33,137 bases of DNA, from assembly GCA_027488965.1 (NCBI GenBank), contig JAIYAO010000034.1, forward strand, positions 1 through 33,137. The letters run 5' to 3'. Positions within the stretch are counted from its first letter, which is position 1. The number at the start of each line of letters is the position of its first letter. The notes below the pieces were generated by a model. That model was given only the letters and a program-made list of their open reading frames with translations, was not told the origin of the DNA and ran no database searches. The position numbers and the translations under genes were made by a program. The stretch is from Alphaproteobacteria bacterium (GTDB taxonomy: Bacteria > Pseudomonadota > Alphaproteobacteria > Caulobacterales > Aquidulcibacteraceae). This document shows, piece after piece, positions 1 to 6,183 of the stretch.

Positions 1-2
1 AC

Positions 3-941
3 ACCGCCGACGTGTTCCAGAACGGCAACGACGGCGGGTCGCAGCTGACGTCCACGATCCAGCAATCCGGCGATCTGCTGACCGCTACGGTCACCCAGAT
101 CGGCGTCACCGCCACCTCGAACGTGACCCAGTTTGGCGCCCAGAACGGCGCCACCGTGAACCAGAACAGCAATGGCGGCGGCGAACTGTACTCCGACATC
201 CTGCAGCGTAATGATGGTAACATCGCGGACGTCACCCAGCGCGGCGACGAAGCCTCCTCGATGATCACGCAGCGCGGCTTCACGGGTATGGCGACCGTGT
301 CGCAAACCAGCACCGGCGGCGGGCTGCTTGAGTCCGCAGTCCTGCAGACAGGCATGACCGACACGGCTACCGTCACGCAACGGGGCGCCTCCGCGGCGTC
401 GAACGTCGAGCAACGCGGCGGCGACATGCTGGTCGCTACGGTCAGCCAGAACAGCACCGGCTCCGGCCAGCTAGACTCGGAAGTCATCCAGCGCGGCGCA
501 TCCAACACAGCCACGGTGACGCAGAACGGTGACACGGCGGAGTCCGACGTCAACCAGCGCGGCTCTAACCAGATGGCGACGGTGCTCCAGGTGGGCGGCG
601 GCAGTGGCGCACACTACTCGGACATCAAGCAGATCAACAGCGACCACATCGCCAGCGTCACCCAGCGCGGCGACGGGCCGACGTCCTCGACGGTCGATCA
701 GAGCGGCTTCTTCATGACCGCCACGGTCGTGCAGAACGGCTCCGAGCTGTCTTCGGATGTCATCCAGACGGGCGGCACGGGCAGCATCGCCAGCGTGACG
801 CAGACGGGCGAGTTCAAGATCTCCACGATCAGCCAAACCGGCGACGGCCACATGGCGACGGTGATGCAGCAATGGGGCACGCCGGCCGTCTCGGAAGTGA
901 CCCAGACCGGCACGACGAACACGGCGACGGTTCGTCAGTAG
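3..941 (+). CDS. Curlin-repeat amyloid protein (5' end outside window)
   Basis: The reading frame is open to the left edge, so the true start and signal peptide lie upstream; a GTG at position 12 is probably internal. The visible ~313 residues are almost entirely Q-x-G / A-T-V-x-Q strands, the Gln/Asn-rich pattern of curlin (CsgA/CsgB) repeats, with no Cys and few aromatics. Curlin proteins are exported unfolded and polymerise outside the cell into beta-helical amyloid fibres. It is much longer than E. coli CsgA (about 150 residues), and its strands are grouped into a ~47-residue supra-repeat. The next curlin gene begins 1 nt after the stop, so the two are almost certainly co-transcribed. No CsgG/E/F secretion genes are visible; they may lie upstream. 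The family call is confident; the major or minor subunit role is not known. Confidence 0.85.
   Translation, partial: TADVFQNGNDGGSQLTSTIQQSGDLLTATVTQIGVTATSNVTQFGAQNGATVNQNSNGGGELYSDILQRNDGNIADVTQRGDEASSMITQRGFTGMATVSQTSTGGGLLESAVLQTGMTDTATVTQRGASAASNVEQRGGDMLVATVSQNSTGSGQLDSEVIQRGASNTATVTQNGDTAESDVNQRGSNQMATVLQVGGGSGAHYSDIKQINSDHIASVTQRGDGPTSSTVDQSGFFMTATVVQNGSELSSDVIQTGGTGSIASVTQTGEFKISTISQTGDGHMATVMQQWGTPAVSEVTQTGTTNTATVRQ
33..875 (+). repeat. Six tandem ~47-codon supra-repeats in the curlin gene
   Basis: Units start at about 33, 174, 315, 459, 594 and 738, giving periods of 141, 141, 144, 135 and 144 nt. Each opens with a Gly-rich turn (GGS, GGG, GSG, GGGSG or GSE) followed by a short S-D/E/A-x-I/V-x-Q strand. 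Each then has three more Q-ended strands, so one unit equals two classical ~23-residue curlin repeats. The last unit runs into a short C-terminal tail. Divergence between units is high at DNA level, so this is an old protein-level repeat. Confidence 0.75.
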
Positions 942-942
942 C

Positions 943-1527
943 ATGAACGACGGGAGATCCGGCGTACGTCCCGTGCGCTGGATCTCGCTGCCGATCGGGA
1001 GAAGGCCAGTGCCTGTGTCGCGCTTCCTGCTCGTCTGCTTGATGGTACTGGCGGTGGCCCGGCCCGGTGCAGTGCACGCCGATCCGGTGAACACAGCAGA
1101 GCTGTCGCAGGATGGCGAAGAGCTGGTCGCATCGATCACGCAGGAACTGGCGGGCAACCGGGCCGATGTCGCTCAGACAGGCGCACGCAACACCCTCGAG
1201 CTAAGCCAGGCGGGTGCGTCACATGCGTCCGTGCAGCAGATGGGCGCCGGCAATAGCGCAACGGTCACGCAGCGCGCGGCCTGGGGGGCTTTGTCCCATA
1301 TCAGCCTCATCCAGCATGGTGAGCAAAACACCGCGAGCGTGCTGCAGGAGGGGGCTGGCAACGAGGCGATCCTGCTGCAGGATGGCGCCCAGAATGGGAT
1401 CGATCTTGTCCAGCTTGGCGGCGGCAATGCGCTGACGCACCAGCAGGTCGGCGTCGACCTGCAGCTCGTGGTGACCCAGATGGGCGGCGCAACAATCGCG
1501 ATCACGCAGACAGGGCCTGCCCCGTGA
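943..1527 (+). CDS. Small secreted curlin-repeat protein (CsgB/CsgA-like)
   Basis: After a hydrophobic signal segment (residues ~26-47, FLLVCLMVLAVARP then an AVHA cleavage-like site), the ~145-residue mature region has repeated curlin strands: ELSQAGASHASVQQMG, NSATVTQ, NTASVLQEG and VVTQMG. Length and repeat number fit E. coli CsgA/CsgB. A plausible role is fibre subunit or nucleator for the larger curlin protein encoded just upstream. The ATG at 943 gives an unusually long N-region. GTG at 1015 is an alternative: it has a GGGAGAAGG Shine-Dalgarno about 9 nt upstream and starts directly at the signal peptide. The 3' end overlaps the next gene by 4 nt (GTGA), indicating an operon. The family is clear; nucleator versus subunit cannot be decided. 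Confidence 0.8.
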   Translation: MNDGRSGVRPVRWISLPIGRRPVPVSRFLLVCLMVLAVARPGAVHADPVNTAELSQDGEELVASITQELAGNRADVAQTGARNTLELSQAGASHASVQQMGAGNSATVTQRAAWGALSHISLIQHGEQNTASVLQEGAGNEAILLQDGAQNGIDLVQLGGGNALTHQQVGVDLQLVVTQMGGATIAITQTGPAP

Positions 1528-2009
1528 GCGGCCCGCAGGTGCAGCATTCTGGCATGTGCGTCGTGGCTTTGCTGCTGCTGGTTGTCCATGCGTCAGGCAT
1601 CGCAAGCGCCCAGCCCCAAGGTGCGATGGAACAGGTGGCGCAGGCGCCGCCGCGGGCGGGGATCGCCGCGCCGCCCGCTCAGATCGACAAGCCGGCCACC
1701 AGCGATCGCGCGACCATGACCCAGCTCCCGCGCGATCTCAACGAGCGCGCAGGCGTGCCGGCGGCTCCGATGGACGGCGCCGCTTTGCCTTCGCATCCGG
1801 TCGCACCGCCCGTCGCCGCCGCGCGCAACGCAGCCTCAGTTGACCCCGACGAGATCGCGCGCCTGCTGGCGCGGGGCGAGGCGGCTTCCATCGACGCGGC
1901 CGCCGCCATCGCCACCGGCCTTGCGCCGACGGGCGGCACGGAGCCCATGGCGCCGGAGATGGAGCCCGATACGTCCCGGACACGGATGCGGACGCTGCCA
2001 CCAGCGTGA
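1524..2009 (+). CDS. Secreted Pro/Ala-rich protein of unknown function
   Basis: The gene starts with GTG inside the stop of the preceding curlin gene (GTGA overlap), so it is translationally coupled to it. Residues ~11-29 form a signal peptide (VVALLLLVVHASGIASA, probable cleavage after ASA). The mature ~130 residues are low-complexity, rich in Ala and Pro (PPRAGIAAPPAQ, VAPPVAAARNAA), with one likely short helix (DPDEIARLLARGEAASIDAA) and an acidic/Met stretch (EPMAPEMEPD). No curlin strands, Cys or recognised domain are present. Position suggests an accessory factor for the curlin proteins, possibly a periplasmic chaperone or fibre-associated component, but this is inferred from context alone. 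The nucleotide composition matches neighbouring genes, supporting a real gene. Confidence 0.6.
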   Translation: MSGPQVQHSGMCVVALLLLVVHASGIASAQPQGAMEQVAQAPPRAGIAAPPAQIDKPATSDRATMTQLPRDLNERAGVPAAPMDGAALPSHPVAPPVAAARNAASVDPDEIARLLARGEAASIDAAAAIATGLAPTGGTEPMAPEMEPDTSRTRMRTLPPA

Positions 2010-2259
2010 TTATGCCGCAACGGCAATCACTTTTGCGCAATTGAGAGTCGTTTGTCCGTTCTGCCTTCGCGCGCAACGATCTGCCAAATCCACGCTCTCA
2101 ATATCGTGCAACCAGAGAAATTATCCCGTTCGCGGCGATAGGGAACCCGATTGTCGGGGAACCGGCATTCCTCGCAAAAATGCAATGTGCGCGAAGGCGC
2201 GCATTCTTGGGCGCGGGCGGCGCCCGGCAGGCCACCGTGTGGCGGTGCGGGGACGAGAG
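2010..2259. promoter_or_regulatory. Non-coding gap before oxidase operon, with repeated GGAACC
   Basis: This 250-nt stretch is visibly AT-richer than its flanks. A short hairpin (TGCCG-CAA-CGGCA, 2013-2025) followed by TTTT at 2031 could be a weak terminator for the curlin operon. Two GGGAACC/GGGGAACC copies lie 16 nt apart (2141-2163). GGAAC is the -35 core of several ECF sigma promoters, but I see no matching CGTT-type -10, so a sigma assignment is not supported. The frame of the downstream oxidase stays open through the gap, but without coding-like composition. The operon promoter probably lies here. Confidence 0.3.
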
Positions 2260-3378
2260 ATGAATCGGCGGAAGTTCCTAGCCTACGGCATGATGGGCGG
2301 CGCGGTCACGGTGCTCGGCGCTACGGAAAGCGCCGTCGGACAAGTCGCCCCCACCGTCGTGTACGAACTCGATATCGAGCCTGTCGATGTCGAGATGATC
2401 GACGGCAAAAAAGTCTACATGCTGCTCTATTACAGTCGCGGTAGCGGTACGCCGACGCCGCGGCCCGTGCTGACAGCGACGGAGGGGGACCGCGTCACCA
2501 TCCGCGTGCGCAACAATGCGCCGGAAGCCCACCGTTTCCAGATCCCGGGCGTGACCGGCGCCAGCATCACGTCGATCCTCCCCGGCAGGACCCGCGAGGT
2601 CACGTTCACCGCGCCCGTGGGCGGCACCTATCTTTACCTCGACCCGCTCAATGCGCCGGTCTATCGCCTTCTGGGCCTGCACGGCGCCTTCATCGTCAAA
2701 CCGAAGAACGGCGGCCTGACCCTGGGCGGCAAGCCCACGCCCTACAGCACGTCGATGCACACGCCGGCGCTCAACGCCGTGTTCGATGCGTTCGGCACAC
2801 CGCGCTTTCCAGGCAATCCCTGGGTTCCCAACGGCATTGGACGCGATCTGATCTGGCTGTTCTCGCAGGTGGACCCTGCCCTGAACCGCAAGGTGGAGTT
2901 GGGTCAGGTGGTCGATCCGGCCTCCGTAGTCAGCACATTTGTGCCGCGCTATTTCACCATCAATGGCCTCAGCGGGTTCGATCTCGACGGCGACGACACA
3001 GTCTGCCCGAAAGGCTACGAGGGCCAGCCGACGCTGATCCGCACGCTTAACGCGGGCCTCGCGCGCCACTCTCCGCACATCCACGGCAATCACGTCATGC
3101 TGCTCAGCGGCGTCAGGACCAATGGTCAGATCGTCGTGCGCGACAACATCTTCGAAGTGGACGTCTGGTCGATGGCTCCGCTGGAGCGGAAGGACGTTCT
3201 CCTGCCGTTCGAGAAGCCGCCGGATGTTCCGGCCGCCAAGTGGCCACCCGTGCAGGAGCCGTTCCCGATGCGGTATGTCATGCACTGCCACACGGAAATG
3301 TCGCAGACGGCCGGCGGCGGGAACTACCCGCAGGGTCTTGTCACACACTGGGAATTGCTGGGTCCGCGTCAGGTCTGA
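2260..3378 (+). CDS. Multicopper oxidase-like protein, Tat-exported (chain A)
   Basis: 372 residues. The N-terminus MNRRKFLAYG followed by a hydrophobic stretch is a twin-arginine signal, implying folded export to the periplasm; this fixes the ATG at 2260. Residues ~60-140 form a cupredoxin fold, but the usual first-domain copper motifs are gone: the HxHG position reads AHRFQIPG (H91) and the HSH position reads YLYLDPL. The C-terminal cupredoxin (~210-370) keeps HSPHIHG (H270, H273, H275) and HCH (H342, C343, H344), the type 1/2/3 ligand motifs of a terminal MCO domain. The second type 1 His, expected three residues after HCH, is S348. It lies 33 nt before a second MCO-like gene that carries the missing first-domain ligands. 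The substrate is unknown; copper or Mn(II) oxidation are candidates. Confidence 0.85.
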   Translation: MNRRKFLAYGMMGGAVTVLGATESAVGQVAPTVVYELDIEPVDVEMIDGKKVYMLLYYSRGSGTPTPRPVLTATEGDRVTIRVRNNAPEAHRFQIPGVTGASITSILPGRTREVTFTAPVGGTYLYLDPLNAPVYRLLGLHGAFIVKPKNGGLTLGGKPTPYSTSMHTPALNAVFDAFGTPRFPGNPWVPNGIGRDLIWLFSQVDPALNRKVELGQVVDPASVVSTFVPRYFTINGLSGFDLDGDDTVCPKGYEGQPTLIRTLNAGLARHSPHIHGNHVMLLSGVRTNGQIVVRDNIFEVDVWSMAPLERKDVLLPFEKPPDVPAAKWPPVQEPFPMRYVMHCHTEMSQTAGGGNYPQGLVTHWELLGPRQV

Positions 3379-3411
3379 CGCTACAACTGAATTGGAAAGG
3401 CCGACTGAGTC

Positions 3412-4437
3412 ATGGCTGGGCAGACGATCCCCTTCGAGGAAACAGGCGTTCTCGGCGAACTGACGTTCGACACGTTCGGCTGCAACGTGTTCAAGGCGGA
3501 CAATCTGCCGACGCCGGATCGTCTGGAACCCGACATCTTCTTCGAGCGGGGCGTCCGCTTCGGCATGAACCTGCGCACGCCGGATGGGAAGACCATCGAG
3601 GTCTGGCGGTTCGAGGACGAGCTCAACCCCCGCGAAGTGTGGCCTTCGCCGCCGATCCGTGTGCGCGTCGGCCAGATCGTGCATTCGAAAATTTACGCAC
3701 GAAACAATACCCACACGATCCACCACCATGGTATGGAGCCGACCACGTTCAACGATGGCGTGGGGCACGTCTCCTTCGAGGTGGGCGATACCTACACCTA
3801 TCAGTTCCAGCCCAGCACGCCCGGAACCTATTTCTACCACTGCCACAAGAACACCGTTCTCCACTTCGAAATGGGGATGTACGGGCTTCTGATCGTGGAT
3901 CCCCCTGAAGGGCCGGGCTACCTGTACTCTGGCGGTCCCCGCTACGACGTGGAGACGGCTTGGGTTGCGGATGATCTTGATCCCAAGTGGCGCGAACTGG
4001 GCCACAGCGCAGGCCTCTGCGGCGAGGATGCCGGGCTGAACGTCTTCAAACCGAAGTACTTCGTGATCAACGGCGTGTTCGCGCCGAACACCATGTACGA
4101 CCCGCGCGTGTCCATGCGCATTGCGCGCGGCAAGACGGGTTTGATTCGCTTGTTGAACGCCAGCTACTCGGTTCTCTCGGTGACGCTGGGTGTGGATGTG
4201 CAGTGCGTCGCATACGACGGCCACGGCCTGGGCACCAGGAATAACCCATGGTGCCGTCCCTTCACTATTCGCGCCGGCACGCCGATCGAGCTGACGACCG
4301 CATCGCGCTGCGATCTCCTCGTGAAGCCGACACGCCAGGGCGTCTATCCGGTCCGCATGGAGTTCCGCGACTGGATCACTGGTGCGATCCAGGACGAGGG
4401 CCGCGGGATCGCCGAAACCCAGATCGTGGTGACCTGA
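3412..4437 (+). CDS. Multicopper oxidase-like protein without signal peptide (chain B)
   Basis: 341 residues. After a ~75-residue N-terminal extension, a cupredoxin domain carries HTIHHHG (H101, H104, H106) and YHCHKNTVLHFEMGMYG (H143, C144, H145, H151, M156). These are first-domain trinuclear-cluster ligands plus a Cys/His/Met set resembling a type 1 site, though HCH-x5-H is two residues longer than the usual HCH-x3-H. Residues ~195-340 form a copper-free middle-type domain (KYFVINGVF, GLIRLLNASY, PIELTTASRCDLLV). There is no Tat or Sec signal, unlike chain A. The family is normally 450-600 residues with three domains in one chain, so A and B look like complementary parts of one enzyme. The stop overlaps the Sco start by 1 nt. 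The family is clear; assembly with chain A is inferred. Confidence 0.85.
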   Translation: MAGQTIPFEETGVLGELTFDTFGCNVFKADNLPTPDRLEPDIFFERGVRFGMNLRTPDGKTIEVWRFEDELNPREVWPSPPIRVRVGQIVHSKIYARNNTHTIHHHGMEPTTFNDGVGHVSFEVGDTYTYQFQPSTPGTYFYHCHKNTVLHFEMGMYGLLIVDPPEGPGYLYSGGPRYDVETAWVADDLDPKWRELGHSAGLCGEDAGLNVFKPKYFVINGVFAPNTMYDPRVSMRIARGKTGLIRLLNASYSVLSVTLGVDVQCVAYDGHGLGTRNNPWCRPFTIRAGTPIELTTASRCDLLVKPTRQGVYPVRMEFRDWITGAIQDEGRGIAETQIVVT

Positions 4438-5099
4438 TGCGGGTGCTTACGGCCTTCGCTGCCGCCACGGCGCTGCTGCTGGCTGCGGGTATTGCGGGCG
4501 CAGAGGCGCCTAAGTCGAACCATACCCATTCGCGGCCCGATCCGGCGACCATGGGCGGCACGTACGCCCTCCGCGATATCGCCGGTCGCACCGTGACGTC
4601 CGATAGCCTCAAGGGCCGTTGGACGCTGTTCTACTTCGGCTACAGCCGCTGCACCGATACGTGCCCGCTGGCGCTGCCCACCATCGTGGAAGCCGCCCGC
4701 ACGCTCAACCAACGCGGCATCCCCGCACGGGCCGTGTTCGTCGATATAGAGCCGCCGTCCGGTACGATCACGCCCCGCAATCCCGGCATCGCGCCTACCC
4801 AGCACGGCCATCACGGCGCCAGCAACGACGGCGCCGCCATGACCGAGATCGCCCAGCGCTTTGCCGGCGGTCTGCTTGTGCTCACCGGATCGCGCAGCCA
4901 GCTCAACGCGGCGACCGTGGCCTTCCAGGTGCGTCGCGAGCATACGCCGCCGCGTCCCCTGGAAAAGGGACACTCGATCAACCACACGTCGTTTATCTAC
5001 ATTGCGTCCCCCACCGGGACCGTCACGGGATACCTGCCGTACGATGCGCCGCCCGCGAACGTGGTCCGGGCGGTGCGTGACAAGGCTTCGGGCAGCTGA
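4437..5099 (+). CDS. SCO1/SenC-family copper chaperone
   Basis: 220 residues with a Sec signal (LTAFAAATALLLAAGIAGAEA). The thioredoxin fold carries the Sco copper site CTDTC (C72, C76) and the conserved distal His (H183, NHTSFIYI). Sco proteins bind Cu and pass it to, or reduce cysteines of, copper enzymes, classically the CuA site of cytochrome oxidase. Here it overlaps the end of the MCO chain B gene by 1 nt, so its likely client is the MCO pair. Between strand VFVDIEPPSG and helix AAMTEIAQRF there is a His-rich insert (PTQHGHHGASND) in place of the usual DPERDTPE segment, possibly an extra metal site. A second, more typical Sco is encoded at 15675. Confidence 0.9.
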   Translation: MRVLTAFAAATALLLAAGIAGAEAPKSNHTHSRPDPATMGGTYALRDIAGRTVTSDSLKGRWTLFYFGYSRCTDTCPLALPTIVEAARTLNQRGIPARAVFVDIEPPSGTITPRNPGIAPTQHGHHGASNDGAAMTEIAQRFAGGLLVLTGSRSQLNAATVAFQVRREHTPPRPLEKGHSINHTSFIYIASPTGTVTGYLPYDAPPANVVRAVRDKASGS

Positions 5100-5103
5100 G
5101 GTC

Positions 5104-5523
5104 ATGCGGGCGGCGATCGGTCTCTGTGCGTTCGTCCTGACGGTCGCCGCCGGCACGCTCTCTCCCGCGTGCGCCGTCGTCGCCGTACGTGAGACCAGCA
5201 TTGCCGAGGGCGAAACGTTCGAACTCAGTCCCTTCGCCATCGAGGTGCGCTTCTCGCAGGCCGTGCAGCTCGTGAATGCGCGCCTTGTCGATCAGCAGGG
5301 CCGCGAGGCGCCGCTGGATCTGTCGTTTTACCGCACCCCGGCCCAGGCGTTCGTGATCGAGCTGCCCGTCCTTCCGCCGCACGGCTATCGCTTCGCATGG
5401 CGCGTGCGCGGCGGGCAGGGACCCGACCAGCAGGGCTCCATCGGCTTCATCGTGAAGGGCTGCGAGGATCCGCGCGCCGTGGCGGCCACCGCACGCGCAG
5501 CCGCGCCGGCCCGTCGCCCCTAG
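5104..5523 (+). CDS. CopC-like periplasmic protein, ligands not conserved
   Basis: 139 residues: a signal peptide (IGLCAFVLTVAAGTLSPACA) followed by a ~95-residue beta-sandwich-like region. It shows the CopC/PcoC pattern: FELSPFAIEVRFSQAVQLVNARLVD and a terminal GYRFAWRVRGGQGPDQQGSIGFIV. CopC domains normally bind Cu(II) through an N-terminal His of the mature chain and a His in a S-x-D-G-H-P loop. Here the mature N-terminus has no His, and the loop reads RGGQGPDQQG. It may therefore bind copper differently or act structurally. It is the last gene of the MCO-MCO-Sco operon, 4 nt after Sco. The fold assignment is moderately confident; function is not shown. Confidence 0.65.
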   Translation: MRAAIGLCAFVLTVAAGTLSPACAVVAVRETSIAEGETFELSPFAIEVRFSQAVQLVNARLVDQQGREAPLDLSFYRTPAQAFVIELPVLPPHGYRFAWRVRGGQGPDQQGSIGFIVKGCEDPRAVAATARAAAPARRP

Positions 5524-6183
5524 GCGGGCGAGTACGGTTCGCCGGACAGCCGAACTGCCACCGCCAACTCCCCCAATGTGCACTACCGTACCGTGGCTGA
5601 CGCTCACCGCGCAGAGGGCAAAACGATTGGCATGATGCTTGTGTCCGTAACCGCCTCGGCCATTGCGCCTGTCATCCAATTCACGGAAACGTGATCGCCT
5701 CTTGAGCAACTGCAGCGGGCGCCAGTTGCGAACTGTTCTGACTGTTCGATGCTCACAATCCATCGCGTGCCGCGCGAGCAATCCATCGGCGCGCGCGTTC
5801 GAGGCGAACCATATCCGCACCACGCGAAGCTTTCGCGTGCTGGACGACGCGCGATGTAAACGCGACGGAGGTCGTCGATCGCGCGAGCGCAACAGAGTTG
5901 TGCCGCGCAGCGTTGTGAAAGATGTGCTTGCATACGTTCTGTCGCACTCATTGCCGCCGCTGCGGAGCGATCGGTGCTCGTGATCAGCTATTGAGAGCGC
6001 AGACGACGCCACAGCACTCCATGCACCTGCGAGGCGAGTGGCGATGCACGCGATACACCTTGCAGGACGTCGACGAAGTTAACAGCGCGCCATATCGGTT
6101 TCGCCCATAACGCTTCGCGCGGAATTGGCCCTTGGGGCCGCCGGTTTGCGGATCATTGGCGAAGCGCAGTTGTGGGGATCGCC
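5524..6183. other. 660-nt non-coding region upstream of the haem peroxidase
   Basis: No open frame here has a ribosome site or protein-like composition; the short ORFs on both strands are Arg/Ser-rich shadows. Base composition is more balanced than in the flanking genes. It contains a perfect 8-bp inverted repeat at 5821-5839 and a small GC hairpin at 6127-6139 (GGCCC-TTG-GGGCC), about 45 nt before the peroxidase start. It probably holds the end of the copper operon and the promoter and control sites of the peroxidase; a small RNA is possible but unsupported. Confidence 0.5.
5821..5839. promoter_or_regulatory. Perfect palindrome CACGCGAA-GCT-TTCGCGTG, putative operator
   Basis: An 8-bp perfect inverted repeat with a 3-nt spacer lies in the long gap between copC-like and peroxidase genes. 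There is no T-tract, so a terminator is unlikely. A dimeric regulator site is the simplest reading, but the regulator is unknown. Confidence 0.35.

Noticed and set aside
33-875. Repeat array resembling CRISPR
   Set aside because: Units are in-frame, diverged at DNA level and encode curlin strands; there are no identical repeats with spacers.
2141-2180. ECF sigma promoter suggested by GGAACC repeats
   Set aside because: No suitable -10 element at 16-17 nt from either copy, so only the repeats are recorded.
1840-2259. N-terminal extension of the first oxidase by 140 residues
   Set aside because: The extension overlaps the preceding gene and is Arg-rich, while the ATG at 2260 opens a textbook Tat signal.
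2278-4224. 648-codon minus-strand open frame opposite the oxidase genes
   Set aside because: Composition is Arg/His/Val-rich with no recognisable domain; the plus-strand oxidases are certain.
5663-5983. 106-codon frame in the non-coding gap before the peroxidase
   Set aside because: Arg/Ser-rich product, no ribosome site, no domain.
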